The notes under the pieces are model-generated. The model had not been told where the DNA came from. It did no database searches and was given only the letters and a program-made list of their open reading frames with translations. Below, in pieces: positions 22,130 to 33,700 of a DNA stretch of 64,000 bases. The position numbers were made by a program, and so were the translations under genes. The DNA comes from Casuarius casuarius (Eukaryota > Chordata > Aves > Casuariiformes > Casuariidae), in NCBI GenBank assembly GCA_003342895.1, contig PTFA01000042.1, positions 992,001 to 1,056,000 of the forward strand. The letters run 5' to 3'. The first letter of the stretch is position 1, and every line of letters starts with the position of its first letter.

Positions 22130-24553
22130 GTTAGTAAGAGAAGTATCACTGCATCTGTCTGCCTATATACATTTATGTGGATGTGTTCACATGGGTATGT
22201 GGTATTAACAGGAGCCTTGTGTGTTGTATGTTTGTTAGTAAATAGATATGTGGCTGTGTTTACTGTCTGCTCTGGAGGTGGTATGTAAAAGAGGACGGAA
22301 TAACGCAGTCAAACTTTGAACAAAACGTCCTGAAGAAACCGTGACAGTGTTCAGCAGTCATGAATCCTTAATTTTGCTTCTCTTTTTATTTGTCAAATGT
22401 CAGAAATTCCACAGTGTTTTAAAAAAGCCTTCTTTCCCTATTTATATGTACTTACACAAAATCATCTGTACTTCACATTGGCACTTTGAAAGCATCAACA
22501 CCCACCCCAGAGCAGTGCTGGGTTGCTCACTGACAAACCAAAACTGATAGAGAAGCTTCTCTCTACCAGCGAATGGGTTTTGGTAAGGGAGGAATAAGAG
22601 GGTGCAAGGAAAGAGGTTGCTGAGCTGAAGGCGAGTTCTGGTAACTGCAGGCTCCTGGGAGAAATAGTGGGCAGCACTTGGCTGGTAGAGGAAGGAGAAA
22701 CGGGCAGCTGAGAGGAAGCACGAGTGGAACCACAGTGAATTTCAGACAGTAAAAGGAGGAGGAAAAGCATTAGTAGGAAAAGGAAAAGATGAGACAGCTA
22801 AAGGAGAGAAAAGCATTAATCATGCAGGGTAGGATGCAGCCTGGCGAGGGATGGGTGAGGCATGCTCTGAAGAGTGGCAAAAAAAGGCATCGTAGAGAAA
22901 AAGAAGAGTCAGCTGGGAATATGGGGTATCAGTCGTGCATATGTGAACAGGAGCTATAAAAGAGCAGGAGGGTGAGGCCATTGGCTCTTAAATGAGGGAA
23001 CTAGGTGAGGGAAGGTAACTATAGATCAGTGTGGGGAAGTACGGTAATTGAAAGTGTTTATGATGCTGTTAGGAGGTTATTTAGAGTGGTGGTTTATGGT
23101 GCTTATTATGCACTTTCTTATGACTTGATGATTTACCATTTGACATGTTCAACATGAAAAAAATGTCAAAACGGTGTTCATCTGGCAGCGTAGGCACCTC
23201 TGCTGTAAGATAGTAGTAGTCCATAGAGCTGGTCAGAGATGGGACATACCTTTTGGGAAAAAAATTAAAAAACATTAAAAAATTGTCACGTTCAGAATTT
23301 GTTGTTACTTTTTTGCAGGGGAGGGCATAGGGGGAAATAAACCTCATTCATTTGTCTTCCTCTTTAGGCTTCTCTCTGCTTTTTTGAACTGATATCTGAA
23401 AATCATTCAGAGCTCACCAAAAGCATTTATCTGCTTATTGAAACAGTGTTTTGACATATGTCAAATCAAACGGTCAAATCATTTTGACCAGTTTTAGGAA
23501 GAAACTAGTCAGATTAAACCTGGTCTGCTTTTCCCGAACAACTCTCAACCCACGTGATTTCATGCCATACTTCCATTCAGGGCTCAACCCCTGCCAAGAC
23601 CATCCCTTTCAAAAATCCTGAAGAAATGCATGTGAGATTTAAGGCTGATTTAAGGCTGTACCATGAGACCTGGCAGACCTAAATTATTTTGGATCCATTT
23701 TAGAGGGTCTGAGAGCGGGGGAACTCATGGTCAGTGATTAAGCACCAGTCCACTCTTCTTCCAGTTGAGAAGAAGATTCCCAAAGGGGAATCTAGCAAAA
23801 TAGGCTCTTTGGATTGCTTTTCATAAACACAGCAAAATGTGTTTTTTCTTGCAGCTAGCTTGGCAAAAGTGAGTGCCAACATTCTGTATAAACTGAGTGG
23901 ATCTTCTTCATGAGCTGTTTTGTATTATTGGGCCAAATCCTGGAAAGATTGTTCCATTTATATTCAGTCCTTGCTTGGGGAAAATTCTCACTGAAGTCAA
24001 TGCAGCAAATCTGTTCCAACTGTAGCAGCCTGAATCTGGCCAATGCAATTACTCCATATTTACATGTGTGAAACTAAGAACAGATTTTGTTCCAAAATGC
24101 AAGTGAAGATATTAGGAATTAACTCACTATTGCCCCTTATGTTGGTAGGTGTGTCAGTGAATAAAATATACAGATCCAGTTAAAACCATGCAAAGTTGTG
24201 ATAAAAAGGGAGAAATGTCACATTTCTCAGACGTTGCCCAAGAGCATATAATTAATACACACAGCTGAAGACATCTGTGGTTTTCTGTTTCACGTTCTTG
24301 TCTTACTTCGTTTAAGCACTCCTCCTGCCATTGAGGAAAGTGGCAGATAAATTACCCGTGAAACTACTATGTAAGTATCAGATAAGAGCCAGGGAATCAG
24401 GTTCTTCACTGCTGCCTTGCACATATCCCTAAGACCGTTTGTTTTAGCTAACGTGTTTGTCATGCTTGGTAGAATTTGTTAAAGGTGATGTCAGATACTG
24501 TCTGCCATAAATCAGAGAAGTCATTTGCTCTTCTGATTCCTTTTCTGATGTAG
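22130..24553 (+). other. HUNK: HUNK last intron (phase 1)
   Basis: A 2.4-kb intron from gttagt to gattccttttctgatgtag. The part at about 22550-23070 is strongly purine-skewed on the + strand (many agga/gaga words) with small internal repeats such as aaaagcatta. A relic with tctcactgaagtcaatgcag lies at about 23930-24045 and resembles an old sauropsid dispersed repeat. No coding exon is seen. Confidence 0.8.
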
Positions 24554-25212
24554 ACTCCCCTGGTGGGTTAAGCCCTTTCCACGAACCCGTGGCAACCAAG
24601 ACGGGCTGCGTCACTTCCAGTTCCCTGGAATATCTTGAAATCCAGCAGCCGCTTCCACGAACCCCCCGACTCCTCAAGAGACAGGATTCCCCGCAGCAGG
24701 AGCCCGCGAGGATCGGCGGCCAGGCAAAGGACTCTCCTCTGATTCTCAATATTGTTCATTCTTTTGAATCTGTTGACAGAGAGGACCAAATAGACCAAGT
24801 TTCCCCCTCTCATCAGTACCGAATTTTAGGTTCACCAATAAATTTTCCTTATAAAAGCTCAAGTGAAAGGACACTGTCCCCGCTTTTTCAGCCAGGAAGT
24901 ACATCCCCTGCCAGAAGCCCTGTTCACCCCACCCAGGTCTCCTTCACGTACGACGAGAAAGTGAATCCAGCGAGAGACGAGGCCGTGTCCCCCACTCAGC
25001 TGGTTCCCAATAATTCCTTGGGCAGCCCTAACTGTGTTAAAAGCCGAGGCAGGTTCCCCATGATGGGGATCGGACAGATGCTGCGGAAGAGGAACCAGAC
25101 CATGCAGTCAGCCAGCGACAAGCCGCTGGAAATGAGAATGCCGCAGCTGCAGCAGATGAGCCCCACGCAGATTTCCTTCAACGCAGCAGATGCCATCAAT
25201 GGCCAGTGTTAA
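24554..25212 (+). CDS. HUNK: HUNK final coding exon: long C-terminal tail and stop
   Basis: This exon completes an Asp codon and then encodes 218 residues and a TAA stop at 25210-25212. Blocks matching remembered HUNK occur in order: CVTSSSLEY, PRTPRLLKR, SFESVDREDQ, SPSHQYRILGSP, SSERTLSP, and the highly conserved LGSPNCVKSRGRFPMMGIGQ followed by MLRKR. Between these it diverges, as expected of a serine/proline-rich disordered tail with many possible SP and RxxS phosphorylation sites. The ending (AINGQC) corresponds to the Cys-terminated mammalian protein. The acceptor is ccttttctgatgtag. No premature stop or frameshift occurs. HUNK is a cytoplasmic/nuclear kinase named from mouse mammary tumours; the role of this tail is not well defined. 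Confidence 0.97.
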
Positions 25213-27700
25213 TCTGATGTGCCAGGTTTTGTGCTGCTGCTGTCTGGCACCTAACCTTTTCTATTTTGAAAAAGAAGGGAAAGCCACAGGCACATTGCTG
25301 TCACTACATGATATACCTACAGTGGTCCAACTTAGAAAATCAGAGGTCCACTTGTAAGGAAGGGTTTGTCCTACGTATTAAAGTTGATAGAAGAGGGCCC
25401 TGCTTGTGCTGTTAAGGAATATTAGCATTTGGCATTTGACTGTACAGTGAAACATGTCTCGAAAGAGCTACATGAATATGTATTTTCCCTGCTCTGAAGT
25501 AGTATTGCAATAAGGTTCGTTGGAAGCACAGCGAGCATTAACAACAGCTTGATTCAGCAATGTAATGCGCATGGTGCCATGAATGCTGGTCCCATCCAGG
25601 ACCTGTGGTAAGACTGCCCTTGCTCCATGTCTGTGCCGTACAGTGTATTGTACTGTCACTGGCGTTCATATGGCTCAAGAAGTGGAAGAACTCAAAATAC
25701 TATTTCCAAAATCAGCTTGCTACAAGCACTACCAAGAAGAAAAAGAAAGTTTGTGGAAGCTTGAATAGAGACACAGGTTTTCTAAACATTCAGAGAAAGT
25801 GGGAGTATTGAAATTCAAAGCAGATTTTACTGTTAATTACACAAAGTAGCTAATAATGGAATCATTTTTTTCTTAAAGAAAATGATGATTTAATAGGTGA
25901 TGTCACTCAAAAGAAACATAATTATTTAAAAACAAGTTTCATCAAATGGAAATCTACCCCACTAAAAGCCTGTCCCTTTCGTATATGATGGCTTTGCAGG
26001 CGGATGCTTTAAACAGTAATCCAGATTGCAATATGCTGTGTTTAAACAATCCAGTCACCTCCAATTTTTGTAGCTGTACTAGTTCCATGGCACTCTTACG
26101 TGCAGGATTGTCTTAGCCCCTATTATTAGCAAAACAGCATTGGACATACTTGAAGGCTTTTCTGAGAGACTGCAGTGAATTAAAAAGACTGATAAAGGAC
26201 ACATGAACCAGTACCAATGCCATTTTATACTGCAAGGATGCTAATGCAGTAGTTACCAAAAATTAAGTATTGTTACGAGCTGTGAATATTGACTTTCTTA
26301 AAAGGCAACATGTTCTGCATACTGGTCTTGTTTTTCTAAGTAAATCATACATCCGAGAAGCTGGCAACATTTTTTGGTTCTGTTTTTGTGTTTAAACTGT
26401 TTCCTATAAATTAGAAGGTTTAGCCAAAGACTACTCTCTTTGTCTGTCCATACTGTGCTCGCGTATGTATTTGTGTACATGGGAAATCTCGATGATGCTT
26501 CCACCAATCTGTTTTCCAAGTGGGTAGCCCTTGGCCATGTATATTCCACTGCAGCCCACCCACTTAATGTCATTTCGAAAAATGAGTCAGCAGAGGCATT
26601 GTCTTCAGGGATTGTTAATGGAATATAGGAATTTTGTGTCAAGATCATCTGTAGGATGATCCAAGCCCTATTTTTATCAATATTATTGAAAATAATTTTG
26701 TGGCCCCATTGCTGTGGTTTCTGTACAAATACTAAGAGTTTCCCCGTTCCCCTTCCAATTTCACGATATACAAAGATTAGGGGAGGAAGAAAGCTAGCAC
26801 AGGCAGGTGAAAAGTTTACCAACAGAGCCCCTAGTTGAGTGCATATTTCCTGATTCCCAGGTTAGCACAGGCCTTTTGCTGAAATTTGCAAGAAATAAAT
26901 TGGAGGTTAATTGAAATACTGACAGAACAGATAACTCGTTTTGACTGCTTGCTGCTGAAACCAGCAGAGAGGCTGGGCTGAATGGCCCAGAGCGTGCATG
27001 CCCGAAGTACCCTCCTCATCCCTACAGCTGGGACCTTCAGCACTCAAGCTGCTAGGCAGTTCAGTATGGAGGAGTTCATATGCTTTTTACTGTACTCTTC
27101 AGCGTACTCAGAATACCTGCTTCTGGGGTTGTTAAGCCACCAATAGAATTATATACCTATAAAATCCCAATATAGTAAGAATGACAGCCCTAAAATACTT
27201 CAACTGATTTGGGGGTTGAAAAATGTCATATTCTATTTGTACAGAGGTCCATTTTAGCTCTTCCTTTTGTGTAAAAACATCAAAGTACTTCTTTTTGTTC
27301 ACGCTAAGAACATGTTTGCATTGTAAAGCTAGTGAGTGAGGACAACTGAAATACCGTGCATGCATCAGACTTGAATAGATGGCAGGTATTGACTTGAATT
27401 ACAAGCTCAGGTTTATTTGAAACCCAGTAAAAGGTTGGGGGAGGCAGGAAAGAGACATGTATTTCTTTGTAAAAGAGAGTGAAAACAGAAATGTTAAATC
27501 TTTTATTATATTTATAGAGAATATATGAGTACTACACTGCTAAACCGTAAACATGTATCCAGCTTAGACAGCAGCTGTGTACAGTCAAACTGCAGTGACC
27601 ATATAAGGGGCTTACTGAAATATAGTAGTGTAAATTCCAGGGGAAAAATTGTACTTGTTATCATTATTAAATATATGTACTTTTTAAATTAGATTGCCTT
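25213..27700 (+). other. HUNK: HUNK 3' untranslated region (minimum extent proposed)
   Basis: Transcript sequence after the stop codon. It is AT-rich and unique, with no open frame of interest. Candidate polyadenylation signals are AATAAA at 26894-26899 and ATTAAA at 27666-27671; the latter is followed by a T-rich then GT-containing stretch (ttggagtgcttactttgttt), a reasonable downstream element. Further AATAAA words at 28832, 29344 and 30212 would allow a longer UTR; the mammalian HUNK mRNA is remembered as having a long UTR. The end is therefore a guess. Confidence 0.45.
27666..27671 (+). terminator. HUNK: Candidate polyadenylation signal ATTAAA
   Basis: ATTAAA lies in a run of A/T sequence about 2.45 kb beyond the HUNK stop, with a GT/T-rich stretch 30-50 bases downstream. 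It is one of several possible signals and cannot be chosen with certainty without transcript ends. Confidence 0.3.
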
Positions 27701-30700
27701 GGAGTGCTTACTTTGTTTGCCAGGTCACTGCTTAGCAAGATATGGCTGAGTGTAAGAACAACCAGCAAAATTGTGAGGTGGCAAGAGGATCCCAGCACCT
27801 TTACCTTCACCCAGCAAAGGCTTGTCCTTTGAATCTAGCAGCTGACTTGCCTGTGAACCCTGTGTGAGCTAAAAGGCACGTGGTTGTTACAGGGTGGGTT
27901 TTTCCCTTGCTTAATACTGGCCCTCTGCAAGTTGCATGTCTAGTCTCAGCTTAGTATCCAAGCCCTCTTTGCCCCCAGTGGAGACAGAAAGTCATCTCCA
28001 CCTCTTCCCACCTTAAAATAGAGGTCTAAAACAGGGGGAAGGAATTGCCCCTCAACAATGCATAGTCATTCCCACTGATGAGAGAGGGAATAGAGTTGGC
28101 CAGTTCAGGTGAGACACCTAGATTTTAGACAGCCAGGTGAGTCCCACCCATAGGAAGTCACACCAACATGAAAGCACTGGACAATCAGCCGTAATCTTCT
28201 GCACTTCTAGAGTTAATGACTTCAAGTTGCTGGGACTACTCCTACCTTTGCTAAATTTAGCACAGCCATGCAGACTGCTGAGCAGCCTTGCAATTCCAAT
28301 TCGAGCATTTCTGTTGTTGATCCTATAATAATTTTAAGTAGTGTTTCTTCCTCCTCCTACCTTTTTAAAAATTTATTTCTTAAAGAAACTGATCGGAAGA
28401 ACTCCAAAATTGATTAAAGTCTCTTTCTGGTGTTCTCAGTAGGCTTGGCACCAAGCCCATAATGAGCATGTTCGATAGATCCGAAAATATGCCATACATT
28501 TCGGGTTCTGCACTGGGGAGAAGATTGCACTGCTGTGCTTCAGGTGCAAGCTGAAGGCAGTGTGACTTTGTGGGGGCTTTCTGAGGTACTAGTTATATGC
28601 AGAATCCAATGGAATCGATGGACCAGCTGTGGGTCACTTAAAGAGGATTTTGCAAACTAACTGATCACTAGGCAGCGTTTCAGGAACCATGGTAAGAAAC
28701 TGTTTTTGTCCCGTCTCTTCTGTCTAGAAAAGTAGGTGTCAAATTTATTCAGCAAAACAGAGAACATGATTTAGCACCTGTTGCTGAAGGTGTTGGTCTT
28801 TGTATTTGTCCTGTAAATGAGCAGGTAAAAAAATAAAACTCCAGAGTACCAAGGTTCACAAATCCTGTAAGTAACCAACAGTTACTTCCATACTTTTGCA
28901 TTTGACATCACTATATCTTTGCCACGAAATCCCTTAGTGCCTAACTGCAAAATGATAGGGTCAGGTTTTTGGGAAACTCTTAAGTCTCCGGTGCGCCAGT
29001 AAGAGGGTTTGTCAGCAATTCTCTGGAAACAGCCAAGCACAAAGCTGCCCTGGACAGCAGTGTGGCTGAGGTTAATTTATAGGAGAAGGAAAGGGGGGAG
29101 GAGGGATGTGCGGTCAAGCATAGCACAGCTTTGCTGTACTGATACCTGGCAGAAGAGCCGTTAAAGACTTTATGTCAATAGCAGAGCTTGAGGCTGTCGC
29201 GTTAATACACGAAGTGTTGCTAGGTCTAGGGTTGCTGCTTGTAATAAGGGAGTTTTAGCATGATATGGATGCATGCCCTCCACATTTGGTGTGAAGAACA
29301 GCTCCAGCGCGGGAGGACATTGACCCTTTATTTGTTCATTTCTAATAAAGCTTAAAACTTCATGGTTTAAATCACCCCAAGCTGGTAAGATATTGAGCCT
29401 TGCTTATAAAGAAGTAAGCACAAAGTTCAGGGAAGCTATTCCTGCGCGCAGCAGTTCTGAATTTGACTGCCTGCCTCTTCCCTGCCTTCCTAATACTCAG
29501 TGGCCCAAAATGGTTAACTTTCCCCTTTGTCCTTCCCTCGCACACTTTCTCTGGAGCATAATGAAACTGCTGGGTACAGCACTGATGCCTGTTTTTCCCA
29601 TTAAAAAGTTATCATGGTTCTGTGGAAGGAGAGCTGTAAATCACTCACTGTGCAGAAATACAACAATGTGCGGCAAATGCATTAATAGGTGTGACTCCTA
29701 CGGTCTTTAAGCGAGCTCCCTACCTCCTGGCTATATGACTTGTTTGCCTTTGAGGCGGGCTCAAGTAAGAATAATTTGGAGGAATACTGGGCGCTGGTTC
29801 AATTTAATGTCATCACTTCTCAATGAGAGAAACGTGCTCCTTCAGAAGTAAATGAGTGTATTATTTGTAGCAGCTTTTCTGTCAGGGGAGCTGCTTAAGC
29901 ATTTGATTCTGAAGACATATACATCGGCATGTATTTCCTTGGACATGTTTGCATTACACGTAATTGTCTTTCACAAAGATGACTTGCAGACGTGCGTAGG
30001 AGGAAGATAGCTTAAATCATTTTGAATCTTTGAAATATTTAATAGCAAGAGGACCATCTAATATGCTTTTTATTATGTAGGTACATGCAACTAACTGTTG
30101 TTGGAAACAAAGAGTGTCAGGATAGAATGTAAAATAGGATCTGGAGTTTATCTGAGTTTCCCTGCTGTGTGGCTGCTAATGCCTTGGCAGCGGTATGCCT
30201 GAGAGAGAAGAAATAAAAGCTTTAATGACTAAAGGTGAGTTGCTAAACTTTTAAAAAGATTTTGGTAGTTTTAAAGCGGTACTGCATTTTCGAGATATAT
30301 ATCATAAAGAAATGTGTTTATTAATGTGCACGTGAATACCACTCTTCTGCTTGCAAAGGTACAAATTGCCCCGTTGTATTCCCTGCAACCAGTAAAGCTA
30401 TGCTCACAATCTAAAGCAAAGCAAAGGAAAGCCACAAGGGGCTGATTTCAAAATAGTTTAATTCTTCTTGTTTCATAGTTTGAGGCAGAAGTATTGTCTT
30501 GTGCTTACAGCACAGAACTGGTTGTTGAATACTAGGGTTTTTTTTCCCCCCACCTCTGTCTGCTCCCCAGACAATTAATCTGTTTTTGACCTGCCCATGT
30601 GTGAACTTGCACCAATGTTTCCTGTGCACCCCACAGTGCTAATATGGGTCTCCTTCTCTGCTTGGTTGGTAATCCTCATGAAATGTGTGGAAATGACAGA

Positions 30701-33700
30701 TTTTGGAGACCTCCCTTGGTTGAAACTGTCCAGGAGGGTCCAGGCATTGTTTGGGATGGACTGGCGGATGGACAGAGAGATTGACCCGTGATCCATGAGA
30801 AAAAGTATCTCTTTCATCCCATGCCTACCTGAGTACTTGGGGGTATCTGACGCATACAGGCGTGCAATACATGAAGCTTTCCCTGATAGCAGAAATTAGC
30901 TCGGCATTCATGTAGTAAGCCTCATTTCTATGCATGCTGTGCTATAGGGCAGGCTGCTAGCAGGCCTGATGTGAAGATTGCTCAGTTCCTCCTGTTACCG
31001 CAGCTTGAACACTGCCAACATTTTGAAATTGTATTTTTTGTGCCCCTTTGCCTGCTACAGGCTCCACATTTAAAACACCGTTTTAATTAAGTCAAAATCT
31101 TTCTGCCATTTCTAAGGCAGGGCTGGGGGGGAGAGGGAATACAGACTGACATTTGTCAGGTAAAATCCTTGCAGTTGCTTCCTCTGAGTGGCTCTGGGCA
31201 AATCCCCCTGCTTTGGAGAAGGTGCAGGCCCACCGCGGCCACCTCGGCGCGGCCACCCCGGCCAGGGCCGGCCTCGGCCGCGGGAATGTTACTGCCCCAG
31301 GGTGTAAAACATTGGTGCAAAACAATTTCAGAGGAGTGAAAAAGTCCATTTTCACAGTATGTCTTCTGAATGGAGGAGGTAGCTATCCCACTAGAAAGTT
31401 TCTTGGATCAGTGCTTAGCTCTCCAGTCTCTCCAGAGGCCACCAATTTGTTATGGTTTATGGATTAATTAGATTTTACTTTGAACCCTAGGACTGTGGGT
31501 AAAAACTTCAGGTTTTTTTACTGATGGCTTTAAGGCTTACCTTCTTAATAACCAAGCACAATGCAAACCTTCTTATTTAGTTACTTAAGCATGCAGCAAA
31601 ATTGCAAGTTACAAAACCAGCTTTTATTTATAAAAACGACAATGTAGTGGGTGTTGCAGCCAACATTTTAATGTACACAGCTGTTTTGTCAAGTACATTT
31701 GAGAATGAGAGAAGGGAAAAAGAGCGAGCCTCTTTTCTCTTGCTCGATGGATGGTTGTTGTAGCAGAAGGCTACAGCTAGGGCTGGTTCCTCAGGTGTCA
31801 GCTCCAGGAACCGGCCGAGGCCAAGGAGGATGGCGGAGGGCACACAGCCAGGAGGAGCAGGCTGGGTAGTGTTTGCTGCTGGCAGAAACCAGGGGAGCAG
31901 CTCTCAAATTTGGCTCTCCTGCTCTGGTGCCGGAGCTAAAATTGGCCTCAGAGCAAGCGGGTTTCCTTTATGCTTTTCAGCAACTTCCACGATAACAGGG
32001 GCAGCATTTATCATTTCTCCCCCAGCTCTGGCCCTGCAAACTCAGCCTTGGAAGAGGAAGCCAAACTGAATCATTCCTGTGCATCAGCAGCACTTAATAA
32101 GGGTTCCACAGGGCTTCTCCCTCCTGCTGTGCAGCTCCTTCTTCACCCTTAGTGGCTTTCCTCTTCCCAATTACAGGGCTGAGCCTACTGACGAGGTGAC
32201 ATGTGGAATATGCTTCAGCGAGTATATTTTGCAGGTTTAGCGGGAAGAAAATGCAGCAAGAGCGTATGCCACTGAAGTCAGCAGACATGACTTCGAATGC
32301 ACAAAGGCAAATTACCTCCTAAGCAAGGAGGTGCTGCTCCTTACAGTTGCTTTCTAGAGGAGCAGGTGATGCTTAGCAGCTGACACTGAGTGTGCACACT
32401 GCGAGCAGCTCACCTGCACTTACCATTAAGCTGAGTGGTGATCAGTGATGCCTCGGGGGAACTGGAGGCAAACAGAGCCTGGGAAATGCCAAAGGGAAAG
32501 TTAATAAGTGACACTTCCCTCAGAGACAAGTGTCCTGAAGGGAAAGGAGAAAAGATTTCATTTACAGCTGAGCACAAATGATCTCAGGATAGAGGTAGCT
32601 CTGAAATTACTGCTGGATGCCAGGTTCATTAGCACAGAGCCGCCTTAGGAGTTCAGCTCCTTCATTTGGGTTTGTTTCATACGTGAGGTGGGAAAATCTA
32701 ACTTTAGCCTTTACTTCTGCCACGTACTGTTGTTCATGCAGTGTCTCTGCTTGTGGTTACATGCAGCAAAGGCATGACAGAAACCATCTTAACTAAGACA
32801 GTCATGTTTTGCTTTCTCCTAGAGTTACTGCACTAATTATTAACTCAAAAAAACCCAAAACCAGAGTGGCAGGCAGAGGGAAGAAAATGAATAAATGAGG
32901 GGACATTCTTCCAGAGTTTGAACAACTCAAAATCCAGGCTGCAGCTGGGTCATCCATCCTTTTCCTCTCTTGTCGCCCCCCCAGTCCTGCTCACTTATTC
33001 ATGCCCACTCTCTTGGGCTGGTTTTATAACACTTTCAGGAGCTGACCCAGCTATGAAAAATAATTATCTTATTTGCTGGGCTCGTTTTCAGCCAGATCAA
33101 CTCCCTGAACCCAGTTACTTTCTTGTAAAAAAGTGGAGCCAGGAATGGGCAGGGAGGGTGCAGGGTATCTGTAACCTGGCAGCCCAGGGCAATGCTTATG
33201 ATCAATTTAATGTCCTGCACAACTGCACCGTCAGATGGTTTGCCTCCAGGCAGGACCTTTCCTGACAGCTAATGAGTTTCTCGGCCTTCAAAGCAAATCT
33301 TGCCCAACCCTTCATGTACGTGGCCCCAGAAGCAGGAAAATCTCTGCTTCTCTTGCATGAGAGAATCGGGACACAGTGAGCTTGTGCAAAGGTGTAATCA
33401 CAGTTGCCAGGAATGGAGCCATGTGTTGTAAGCATGTGGTGATAACTGTGACAGGTTACCAACACTTCCACTGGCCCAAATCTCTCACAAGTGAATCTGG
33501 AAGGATTCGCTGCTGTTAAAACTTCTGCAGCCTTGAGGCTCTGAAGGAAGCTACACTGCAGCTAGACTAGATGGCTGGGTGCAAAACCTGTGTGATAAAA
33601 TGTTGATACTTGGGCAATGAAAGCATTTTTTCAGAATATAAAGCTGCCAGAACAACTTGTGTCCTGGATGACACTCTGCAGCTAAGACAATTTCATGTGC

